A stretch of 5,997 bases of DNA from Planctomycetaceae bacterium (lineage in GTDB: Bacteria > Planctomycetota > Planctomycetia > Pirellulales > UBA1268), in the NCBI GenBank assembly GCA_947453875.1, contig CANGIH010000169.1, positions 1 to 5,997 on the forward strand. The letters are read 5' to 3'. The notes beneath the pieces were generated by a model, which had not been told where the DNA came from, did no database searches, and saw only the letters and a program-made list of their open reading frames with translations. Of the stretch, positions 1-5,997 are shown piece by piece (within the stretch, counting starts at the first letter, position 1; each line of letters starts with the position of its first letter). The position numbers were made by a program, and so were the translations under genes.

Positions 1-1170
1 AGCCGCTTCATGGTCGAGGACTCCGAAGCATTCATCGCCTCGCTCCGCCGCTCCCCGCTGCCGACGGCGACGGTCGACCAGATCGAACGGCAGGGGAATG
101 TCATGAACCAACTGCCGGTGCGGACGCAGGCCGCCGAGGAGTCGCTCCGTGGCCGGGAGGGGCTCGCCATCATCGACGACTATCGTGGGGTGCCGGTGCT
201 CTCCTCCTACGGGCCGCTCGATCTCGACTCGATTCGCTGGGGGGTGATCGCCGAGATGGATGTCGCCGAGGCCCAAGCGCCGATCCGCGATTACGCCCGC
301 CGGGCGGTGTTGGCGGGGACCGGTCTTGCCCTTGCGACCGCGATGCTCGCGCTGTTGAGCTCATGGCTGCTCGTCCGGCCGCTGCGGCAACTGGCCGACG
401 CGGCGCGGAGGATCGGGGCGGGCGAATCGGGGGTGCGTGTCGACCTCGACACCAGGGACGAGTTCGGGGATCTCGCCCGCACCTTCAATCAGATGTCGGA
501 CAGCCTCGTTGACCAGCGAAGAGAACTCGAGGACAAGGCACGCGAGAATCAGGAACTGCTCCTCAACATCCTCCCCGCGGCAGCCGTGGCGCAGCGCCGC
601 GACGGCGACGAGAAGGCCACCCGGCAGTTCGCCGACGTCACCGTTCTGGTGGCCGAGTTCGGCGGGCTCGACGACATGTCTGGCCCCGAGGCGGAGAGCC
701 GGGCGATGGGGCTTGTCAGCGACCTCGTGGCGGCCTGCGACGATGCCGCCGAACGCTGTGGCGTGGAGAAGGTGCGGGCGGTGGGGACGGCCTATCTCGC
801 GGTCTGCGGCCTGTCCATTCCCCGGCCCGACCACGCCGCCCGCGCGGTGCTTTTCGGGAAGGAGCTCTGCGGGCTCGTCGCCGACTTCAACCGGCAGCAC
901 GGCACGGGAGTGACTGTGTCGGTGGGGATCAATTCCGGGCCCGTCGTCGGCGGCGTGGTCGGGCGTCACAAGTTCCTCTACGACCTGTGGGGCGACACAG
1001 TGGCGATCGCCTCCCGGCTTGCCGCCCGCTCCACGCAGGCCGTGCAGGTGACCCAGCCGGTGCACGACCGTCTTGTCGATCTCCACCGGTTCGACGGCCC
1101 GCACGACGTCGAGGTGCGCGGCAAGGGAATGGTGAAGACATGGGCCCTGCATGACGAGCGTGGGTCATGA
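1..1170 (+). CDS. Membrane sensor with HAMP and degenerate class III nucleotide cyclase domain (5' partial)
   Basis: The reading frame is open from base 1, so the true start lies upstream; residue numbers here count from the Met at position 10. Residues about 50-95 (GLAIIDDYRG, then WGVIAEMD.AEA) resemble the membrane-proximal end of a periplasmic Cache sensor. One transmembrane helix follows at about 98-122, then HAMP (123-176, with DEFGDLARTFNQM) and a linker carrying the NILP motif (187-189 region) that usually precedes class III adenylate/guanylate cyclase domains. The cyclase fold spans about 205-380 and keeps INSGPVVGGVVG and FLYDLWGDT. Family members convert ATP or GTP to cAMP or cGMP as dimers at the inner membrane face. 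Here the first metal Asp is Glu216, the second is Thr260, the base-contacting Lys is Arg256 and the transition-state Asn is Ala332; Asp325 and Arg336 remain. Normal catalysis is therefore doubtful. The stop overlaps the channel gene start, implying co-translation. The fold is secure; the activity is not. Confidence 0.88.
   Translation, partial: SRFMVEDSEAFIASLRRSPLPTATVDQIERQGNVMNQLPVRTQAAEESLRGREGLAIIDDYRGVPVLSSYGPLDLDSIRWGVIAEMDVAEAQAPIRDYARRAVLAGTGLALATAMLALLSSWLLVRPLRQLADAARRIGAGESGVRVDLDTRDEFGDLARTFNQMSDSLVDQRRELEDKARENQELLLNILPAAAVAQRRDGDEKATRQFADVTVLVAEFGGLDDMSGPEAESRAMGLVSDLVAACDDAAERCGVEKVRAVGTAYLAVCGLSIPRPDHAARAVLFGKELCGLVADFNRQHGTGVTVSVGINSGPVVGGVVGRHKFLYDLWGDTVAIASRLAARSTQAVQVTQPVHDRLVDLHRFDGPHDVEVRGKGMVKTWALHDERGS
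1167..1170 (+). other. ATGA stop/start overlap (translational coupling)
   Basis: The ATG of the channel gene shares bases with the TGA stop of the cyclase-like gene. Four-base overlaps of this kind are typical of translationally coupled genes in one operon. With no clear Shine-Dalgarno motif just upstream, re-initiation by terminating ribosomes is the likely way the channel is translated. Coupling would also tend to fix the ratio of the two membrane proteins, which fits a joint function. Confidence 0.85.
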
Positions 1171-2690
1171 TCGGATTGGTCGACGCCGTCGAAATGCCGC
1201 ACTTGCCGCTGATGCCGGCGGCGATCCTCGCCGTCGGGTTTCCCCTGGCGCTCCTGATCGCCACCGAACTGCTCAATTCCGCCGTTCGCCGCGGCACGAG
1301 CCTCGCCCCGACCCTGCGGGTGGTGCGGAATCTCGTCCTCCCCGCACTGGCGGCGATGCTGTTTGTCACCGAGGTGTGGCAGGTCGGGCCCGAGGAGACC
1401 GCATCCCGCGTGGCGCGAACGGTGTTCTGGGTGTCGCTTCTTGTTGGCCTCCTCACGCTCACCAACGACTCGCTCTTTGGCGGCCAGAGCCGATCGGCGA
1501 TGCGAGAGCGGGTCCCGAAGCTGTTCCGCGATCTTGTCCGGGGGACGCTCGTCGCCATCGGCGCGGCGTTGATCTACCAGCATGTCTGGCAGCAGGAGAT
1601 CGGGGGAGCGCTGACGGCGCTCGGATTGGGAAGCATCGTGGTCGGCCTCGCGCTCCAGGAGCCGCTGGGCAACATCGTCTCCGGGCTGATGCTGCTCCTC
1701 GAGCGGCCGCTGGCCATCGGGGATTGGATCATCGCCGACGGCACGACAGGCAAGGTGATCGAGATCAACTGGAGGAGCGTCCACATCGAGTCGATCCTCC
1801 ACGAGATGCGGATCATCCCCAACGTCGTGCTCTACAAGACCTCCTTCAGCAACCTCTCGCGGCCCACGCCGGCGCGAACCGACACCTACGACGTCGGGTT
1901 CTCGTATGACCATGCCCCGAACGATGTCAAGCAGGCAATGCTCGACATCCTCCGCACGACCAAGGGCGTGGTGGCCGCCCCCCCCCCGGAGGTCCATACG
2001 CTCAACTACGGTGACTTTTCGATCACCTACCGGATGTATTTCACCGTCGACAGGCACGAGAATCTGCTTCCCGTGCGCGACGCTATCCTGACGCGGATCT
2101 GGTATGCCGCGAAGCGGGAAGGACTCCAGATCCCCTTCCCGATCCAGATGCAGTACCGCCCCTACGAGTCGCCGTCGCCACGGCAACCGGGGGCCGTCGA
2201 GGTGCTCGAACGTTTCCCGCGTTACCGTCAGGTGAGGGAGGCGATGCTTCAGTCACTGGCGACCAGTCACGCCGCCGCCATCGCGGCCGGACAGCCGCCG
2301 CCCCCTCCGGAGGGAAGGGTCGTCGCCTATGCTGCCGGGGAGGAGATCCAGGCCCGGGGAGCCGCGGTCCATCGCTTCGGGCTGGTGGCTGAAGGGAGGG
2401 TGGAACTCCTCGCCCTCGATGCTGACGGCGCGGAGGTGGCGGTCGCGTCGCTCGGGCCGGGCGACTTCCATGGGGATGCTTCGGTGTCGACCGGGCGAGC
2501 CAGCGACTTCCGCGTCGTCGCCCGCACCGACGTCGTCGAAGTGTCGATCGACTCGCGGACGATGTCGGAATGGCTCAATGCGTCGAGCGGACTGGCAGCC
2601 GAGATCGGTGATACCTACGTCCAGCGCCGCAAGACGGCGCAGCGGCTGCGCGGCCAGCATGGCGGCGGTCCGCAGCAGCCCACGGCGTGA
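1167..2690 (+). CDS. MscS-family channel with C-terminal CNB domain (bCNG-type)
   Basis: This 507-residue protein is a small-conductance mechanosensitive (MscS) superfamily channel of the inner membrane. Hydrophobic helices lie at about 13-36, 53-71, 84-100 and 125-141, followed by the Gly/Ala-rich pore-lining TM3 (146-180, with GLALQEPLGN). The family beta-domain motif RPLAIGDWI starts at 180, and the cytoplasmic alpha/beta vestibule runs to about 332. A linker with PPPPP (377-381) leads to a CNB fold at about 383-495 (AEGRVELL, LGPGDFHGD). MscS plus CNB is the bCNG architecture, in which a cyclic nucleotide is thought to gate the pore. The phosphate-binding cassette is abnormal: by alignment to CAP, Glu72 is Asp437, Arg82 is Ser446 and Ser83 is Asp447. 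The ATG at 1167 is chosen because of the ATGA overlap with the upstream cyclase gene and because it retains the first helix; no strong ribosome binding site is visible. It probably shares the upstream promoter, which lies outside the window. Confidence 0.9.
   Translation: MIGLVDAVEMPHLPLMPAAILAVGFPLALLIATELLNSAVRRGTSLAPTLRVVRNLVLPALAAMLFVTEVWQVGPEETASRVARTVFWVSLLVGLLTLTNDSLFGGQSRSAMRERVPKLFRDLVRGTLVAIGAALIYQHVWQQEIGGALTALGLGSIVVGLALQEPLGNIVSGLMLLLERPLAIGDWIIADGTTGKVIEINWRSVHIESILHEMRIIPNVVLYKTSFSNLSRPTPARTDTYDVGFSYDHAPNDVKQAMLDILRTTKGVVAAPPPEVHTLNYGDFSITYRMYFTVDRHENLLPVRDAILTRIWYAAKREGLQIPFPIQMQYRPYESPSPRQPGAVEVLERFPRYRQVREAMLQSLATSHAAAIAAGQPPPPPEGRVVAYAAGEEIQARGAAVHRFGLVAEGRVELLALDADGAEVAVASLGPGDFHGDASVSTGRASDFRVVARTDVVEVSIDSRTMSEWLNASSGLAAEIGDTYVQRRKTAQRLRGQHGGGPQQPTA
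1978..1987 (+). repeat. Poly(C)10 homopolymer inside the channel gene
   Basis: Ten consecutive C bases encode the end of Ala271 and the Pro-Pro-Pro run of the cytoplasmic vestibule (residues 271-274). It is the longest homopolymer I noticed in the window. Slippage by one base would shift the frame in the middle of the channel and remove the rest of the vestibule and the whole CNB domain. Confidence 0.9.
2301..2651 (+). other. CNB domain with altered phosphate-binding cassette (inside the channel gene)
   Basis: Residues about 379-495 of the channel form a CAP-like beta-roll: AAGEEIQ at the entry, FGLVAEGRVELL for the second strand block, and LGPGDFHGD opening the phosphate-binding cassette. 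In canonical domains the cassette contains FGE followed by R-S/T-A. Here these read HGD (435-437) and Ser446-Asp447-Phe448. The Arg that neutralises the cyclic phosphate is missing and an acidic residue lies beside its place. Binding of cAMP or cGMP in the usual way is therefore unlikely. The alignment is by eye and could be off by one or two residues in the loop: Arg444 and Arg449 lie nearby and could substitute. Confidence 0.7.
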
Positions 2691-2705
2691 GGCCACGACG
2701 AAAAG

Positions 2706-4553
2706 TCAGGCGGGCCCTTCAAGCGATTCCCACCGCGTGAACGCCGTTTCGAGACGCGTCTGGAGGTCGTCGAGCCGGTTCTTGTCGCGGGCGAGAACGT
2801 CGCCCGGTTGGCGGTAGTAGTCGGGGGCCGCCATGGTCGCGTGGAGCGAGGCCATCTCCGTCTCGATGGATTCGATCTGGGCGGGCAGGGAGGCGAGTTC
2901 CTGCTGATCCTTGAACGACAGCTTCCGCTTTCGCGCGGGGACGCTGTCGGCGGGGGCCGGGGCGGCGCCACGTGTTTGTCCGGCCGACGCATCGCGTTGC
3001 TCACCGGCCCTTGCTGATGGGGGGCGCTGACGGACCCAGTCGGCGTAGCCGCCGGCATACTCCTTCACGTCGTAGCCAGCCTCCCCCGTCCGCGGTTCGA
3101 ACACGAGCGTGCTGGTGACGACGTTGTCGAGGAATGCCCGATCATGGCTGACGACGAGCACCGTGCCGGCGAAATCGACGAGCCGCTCCTCGAGGAGTTC
3201 GAGCGTCTCGGCATCGAGGTCATTGGTGGGCTCGTCGAGGACGATGCAGTTGGCCGGCTTCGCGAACAGCTTCGCCAGAAGCACCCGATTGCGTTCCCCG
3301 CCGGAGAGAAACCTCACCTGCGTGCGGGCCCGTTCGGGTGTGAAGAGGAAGTCCTGGAGGTAGCCGAGGACATGCCGCGATTGCCCTCCCACCTTCACCG
3401 TGTCATAGCCATCGCCCACGTTGTCGGCCACGCTGGCGTCATCGTCGAGTTGGTCGCGAAGTTGATCGAAGTAGGCCACCAGGAGGTTCGTGCCGAGCCG
3501 TACCTTGCCGGCATCGGGCTGGAGACTGCCGAGGAGCACCCGGAGAAGCGTCGTCTTTCCCGCGCCGTTGGGGCCGATGATGCCGATTCGGTCACCGCGC
3601 GTCACCGTCGTCGAGACGTCGCGGAGCACGATCTTTTCCCCACGAGTCGCCGACACCCCCTGGAGTGCGGCCACCAGCGTGCCGCTGCGTTCCGCCTCCT
3701 GGATGAGGAGGTTCACCTTCCCGACCTGCTCGCGACGCTCACCTCGCTGTCGCCGCATCGCCTCGAGTGCTCGTACCCGCCCCTCATTGCGGGTCCGGCG
3801 GGCCTTGATCCCGGTGCGGATCCACACCTCTTCCTCGGCCAGTTTCTTGTCGAAGAGGGCGTTGTGCTTCTCCTCTGCAGCCAGTGACTCCTCCTTGCGC
3901 TGCAGGAAGGTGTCGTAGTCGCACGACCAGTCGAACACCCGTCCACGGTCGATCTCGAGGATCCGCGTGGCGAGCCTGCGGAGGAAAGCCCGGTCGTGGG
4001 TCACGAACAGGAGCGTGCCATCCCAGCGTCCGAGGAATTCTTCGAGCCAGCCGATCGCGTCGATGTCGAGATGGTTCGTCGGCTCGTCGAGAAGGAGCAG
4101 ATCGGGGCCGGCGACGAGCGCCCGCGCCAGGAGCACGCGGCGTTTCATGCCGCTGGAGAGCGATTGGAAGGCCAGATCGCCGTCGATCCCCATGCGCGAG
4201 AGGATCTGGGCGACGGCATGCTCGCGCCGCCAGGCGGCGTCGTGCTCGTCGTCGGCTCGCCTCGCCGCGGCGGCCTCCGACCAACCCGTGGCGACCACAT
4301 CCCGCACCGGCCCGACGATGTCCTGCGGCACATCCTGTTGGAGGTAGGAGACGACCGTGCCGGGGGCGAAGATCACCTCTCCGGAGTCGGGCTTGAGGTT
4401 GCCGCAGAGGAGCCGCATCAGCGACGTCTTACCGGCGCCGTTGCGGCCGAGGAGGCCGATCCGCTGTCCCGCCTCGACATGGCACTCGATGCCATCGAGG
4501 AGCGGGGGCCCGCGGAAGCCGAGATGAACGTCGCGGAGGGTAACGAGGGGCAT
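2706..4553 (-). CDS. uup: ABC-F family ATPase, Uup-like
   Basis: This 615-residue soluble protein has two ABC ATPase domains and no membrane segment, as in the ABC-F family, whose members act on ribosomes or nucleic acid rather than in transport. Domain 1 has Walker A GRNGAGKT (36-43), signature LSSGMKRR (132-139), Walker B LLLLDEPTNHLD (152-163) and switch histidine in THDRAF (185-190). An interdomain linker at about 205-300 contains the basic GIKARRTRNEGRVRALE. Domain 2 has GPNGAGKTT (327-335), LSGGERNR (416-423), VLDEPTNDLD (438-447) and SHDRAF (469-474). A proline/alanine-rich spacer (about 511-541) leads to a C-terminal helical coiled coil (548-613, with KLSFKDQQELASLP), a hallmark of Uup. 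Uup affects precise excision of transposons and ribosome-related processes in E. coli. The first domain signature has Ser134 for the usual second Gly. The start MPLVTLRDV is chosen because ABC-F homology begins there; the frame stays open far upstream but that part lacks homology and runs antisense to the porin. Confidence 0.9.
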   Translation of the reverse strand: MPLVTLRDVHLGFRGPPLLDGIECHVEAGQRIGLLGRNGAGKTSLMRLLCGNLKPDSGEVIFAPGTVVSYLQQDVPQDIVGPVRDVVATGWSEAAAARRADDEHDAAWRREHAVAQILSRMGIDGDLAFQSLSSGMKRRVLLARALVAGPDLLLLDEPTNHLDIDAIGWLEEFLGRWDGTLLFVTHDRAFLRRLATRILEIDRGRVFDWSCDYDTFLQRKEESLAAEEKHNALFDKKLAEEEVWIRTGIKARRTRNEGRVRALEAMRRQRGERREQVGKVNLLIQEAERSGTLVAALQGVSATRGEKIVLRDVSTTVTRGDRIGIIGPNGAGKTTLLRVLLGSLQPDAGKVRLGTNLLVAYFDQLRDQLDDDASVADNVGDGYDTVKVGGQSRHVLGYLQDFLFTPERARTQVRFLSGGERNRVLLAKLFAKPANCIVLDEPTNDLDAETLELLEERLVDFAGTVLVVSHDRAFLDNVVTSTLVFEPRTGEAGYDVKEYAGGYADWVRQRPPSARAGEQRDASAGQTRGAAPAPADSVPARKRKLSFKDQQELASLPAQIESIETEMASLHATMAAPDYYRQPGDVLARDKNRLDDLQTRLETAFTRWESLEGPA

Positions 4554-4721
4554 GAAGGGAAACCAGGGTGAGTGGAGAGGGAGGGGGGAGTATACGGAGG
4601 CCTGCGGCGCGGCTGCGAACGCCAGCCCCCCTTTCCTGGCTTGCCTGGGCGGAAAAGCCTCCAGAATCGTCATCGCTTCTCCCGATCTCAACACGAAAGT
4701 GAGTCCCCGGCACGTTTCCAG
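4554..4721. promoter_or_regulatory. Divergent intergenic region between uup-like gene and porin
   Basis: This 168-bp stretch separates two divergent genes and must hold the promoters of both, unless either is transcribed from within its neighbour. The uup-side candidate is given separately. On the porin side, TTGCCT (4641-4646) resembles a -35 box, but the best -10 near it (CAGAAT, 4662-4667) sits only 15 bp away, so no convincing promoter is called. A 17-nt all-purine run lies at 4574-4590 on the plus strand. I see no clear operator palindrome or riboswitch. Confidence 0.5.
4589..4619 (-). promoter_or_regulatory. Candidate sigma70-type promoter for the uup-like gene
   Basis: Read on the minus strand, TATACT (4594-4589) matches the -10 consensus in five of six bases in otherwise very GC-rich sequence. 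TTCGCA (4619-4614) matches the -35 consensus in four of six, with a 19-bp spacer that is longer than ideal. Transcription would begin near 4582, leaving a leader of about 30 nt that is CU-rich and has no Shine-Dalgarno motif. The prediction rests on motif matching alone. Confidence 0.35.
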
Positions 4722-5997
4722 ATGACGCGTCCTTTCCGCGTGAGCCGCGTTCGTTTCCTCTTTTGGGGGGTGATGCTCGTGCTTGCGCTGCTGGCGCCGG
4801 GCGCCCCTGCCCCAGCGCAGAATCTCCTCGCAGTCGCGGGAGCGGGCCCTGAAGAGCCATTCGACACGACGCCCGCCGATCGTCCGACAAGCGTCCCGTT
4901 GCCAGATCGTTCTCCAGCCGAGCCCTCGCCGGAACCGGGGAGATTCCCAGACGGGGAAGCGGGAGTCGCCCTCTTTCCCGAAGGGATGGAGTGGGGGGAT
5001 GAGCCGATCGATGCGGTGCAGTATGTCGAGGAATCGACGCGGACGGTCCTGCCGTCGGCCGACGGTCGCGGCGCGCTCGACGAGGAGATCGACCGCCAAA
5101 TCGAAGCCCGCCTCGCCGGCATTCCCCGGCCCCGCTACATGCCGGCCACCGACTTCGCCCCGCCGCACGGCCTCCTTCTCTATCGGGAGGACAAGCGGAA
5201 GGGGGATTTCCCCTTCGCGCTGGCGGTGAGCGGCTTCCTTCAGCTTCGCTGGCTCGAGTTCGCCCGTGGGGCGACGAGTTGGACCAATGCCGCCGGGACG
5301 GAACTCCCCATCTCCAACATCGACGCGATCAGCCTCAACCGCTACCTGCTCATGTTCTCGGGCCACGTCGTCGACGAGCGTCTCGTGTACGCCTTCGCCC
5401 TGTTCGGCACCTCGAACAACGGCGTCAACACCGGCCTCGCCCCGCTCGGGCTGGCGGGCTGGAAGTTCGGTCCGGGGGCGACGGTGGGCCTGGGGGTGTC
5501 GATGCTGCCCGGCTCGCGCGAGTTCCTCGACGGCTCTCCCTGGACGATCGGCGTCGACCGGAGCATGGCCAACACCTTCTTCCGCCCCGGTGTCAGCCCC
5601 GGCGCCGCGGCCCTGGGAACCCTCGCCGAAGGGACGTTGCATTATCAGGCGGGGGTCTACAACTCGATCGATGCCGGAGGTGCCAACGTTCTCCTCCGAC
5701 GCGGTACGAGCATGGCCTGGGTGGGGAACGTGTGGTGGGAGCCGCTGGGGAAGTTCGGCCTCGGCTATTCCGACATGGAGCATCATGCCGATCCGGCGAT
5801 CCGCGTCGGCACCTCGGGCGCCTTCGCACCCAACACCCGCGCGCTCCCCGTGCCAGGGTTCAATCCCGAAAACACGATCGTCCGCCTCTCCGACGGCACC
5901 CCGCTTGCCACCAAGGGGGCCCTCGTGCCCGGCGCCACCGTCGATGCCTTCGACTACCGTCTGGCGACGGTCGACGCTGGCTGGAAATGGCGTGGCG
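4722..5997 (+). CDS. Outer-membrane porin, OprP/OprO-like (3' partial)
   Basis: The frame is open from ATG 4722 to the right edge (425 residues, no stop), so the C-terminus is missing. Residues 1-32 form a Sec signal peptide: basic start (RVSRVRF), hydrophobic core (about 12-25) and an A-P-A site with cleavage likely before Gln33. Residues 34-115 are rich in Pro, Glu and Asp, and 117-133 could form a short helix (ALDEEIDRQIEARLAG). From about 163 the sequence alternates as in beta-barrel strands (FALAVSGFLQLRW, LVYAFALFGTS, TVGLGVSM). The segment DRSMANTFFRPG (279-290), followed by GTLHYQAGVYNS, resembles the central region of phosphate-selective porins O and P. Such porins form trimeric channels for anions or other small solutes across the outer membrane; substrate selectivity cannot be read from this part. 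The start has no Shine-Dalgarno motif, but the signal peptide supports it; GTG at 4740 is a possible alternative. Family assignment is by recognition only. Confidence 0.8.
   Translation, partial: MTRPFRVSRVRFLFWGVMLVLALLAPGAPAPAQNLLAVAGAGPEEPFDTTPADRPTSVPLPDRSPAEPSPEPGRFPDGEAGVALFPEGMEWGDEPIDAVQYVEESTRTVLPSADGRGALDEEIDRQIEARLAGIPRPRYMPATDFAPPHGLLLYREDKRKGDFPFALAVSGFLQLRWLEFARGATSWTNAAGTELPISNIDAISLNRYLLMFSGHVVDERLVYAFALFGTSNNGVNTGLAPLGLAGWKFGPGATVGLGVSMLPGSREFLDGSPWTIGVDRSMANTFFRPGVSPGAAALGTLAEGTLHYQAGVYNSIDAGGANVLLRRGTSMAWVGNVWWEPLGKFGLGYSDMEHHADPAIRVGTSGAFAPNTRALPVPGFNPENTIVRLSDGTPLATKGALVPGATVDAFDYRLATVDAGWKWRG

Noticed and set aside
978..2186. 402-residue minus-strand open frame opposite the cyclase and channel genes
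   Set aside because: It has low-complexity His/Arg/Asp-rich composition typical of shadow frames, no domain, and the opposite strand encodes well-conserved families.
2680..2710. Possible bidirectional terminator between the converging channel and uup-like genes
   Set aside because: The gap is only 15 bp. The best hairpin (CGTG at 2686-2689 with CACG at 2694-2697) has four base pairs and no T-run, which is too weak to call.
3144..3887. 247-residue plus-strand open frame opposite the ABC-F gene
   Set aside because: It is the antisense shadow of conserved ATPase motifs; no independent protein signature is visible.
4641..4667. Porin promoter with TTGCCT and CAGAAT boxes
   Set aside because: The -10 match is four of six and the spacer is 15 bp. 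Such weak pairs occur by chance, so it is noted only in the intergenic entry.
4554..5786. Minus-strand open frame extending the ABC-F gene upstream to give a 1026-residue protein
   Set aside because: ABC-F homology starts at 4553. The extra part has no recognisable domain, lies antisense to a porin with a clear signal peptide and barrel pattern, and would run through the candidate -10 box. Long antisense frames are expected in GC-rich DNA.

Overview
The window is GC-rich, gene-dense bacterial chromosome from a Gram-negative-type (diderm) organism: it encodes an outer-membrane porin with a signal peptide. The starts lack clear Shine-Dalgarno motifs. A membrane cyclase-like protein sits next to a CNB-domain MscS channel, and the porin is OprP-like with a long proline-rich lead-in. 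Together these suggest Planctomycetota, but that assignment is inference from general character and no marker gene confirms it. No RNA gene, mobile element or CRISPR array is visible.

Layout: (1) Positions 1-1170, plus strand, hold the 3' part of a membrane-bound sensor protein with the end of a Cache-like domain, one transmembrane helix, a HAMP domain and a class III nucleotide cyclase homology domain. (2) Its stop codon overlaps by 4 nt (ATGA) the start of a 507-residue MscS-superfamily channel with a C-terminal cyclic-nucleotide-binding (CNB) fold, at 1167-2690. This is the architecture known as a bacterial cyclic-nucleotide-gated (bCNG) channel. (3) After only 15 bp, an ABC-F ATPase of the Uup type runs convergently on the minus strand (4553 down to 2706). 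(4) A 168-bp divergent intergenic region separates it from an OprP/OprO-like porin on the plus strand, which starts at 4722 and runs off the right edge.

The two left-hand genes look like one translationally coupled unit: a membrane sensor/cyclase and a channel able to read a nucleotide-like signal. The main observation is that both halves appear to have lost the standard cAMP/cGMP chemistry. The cyclase domain lacks both metal-binding aspartates (Glu and Thr instead), the base-contacting lysine (Arg) and the transition-state asparagine (Ala). The CNB phosphate-binding cassette has Ser-Asp where the phosphate-binding Arg-Ser should be. Either the pair has drifted into a non-catalytic protein-interaction module, or it works with a different ligand. 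The ABC-F gene and the porin appear to be ordinary, unrelated neighbours.
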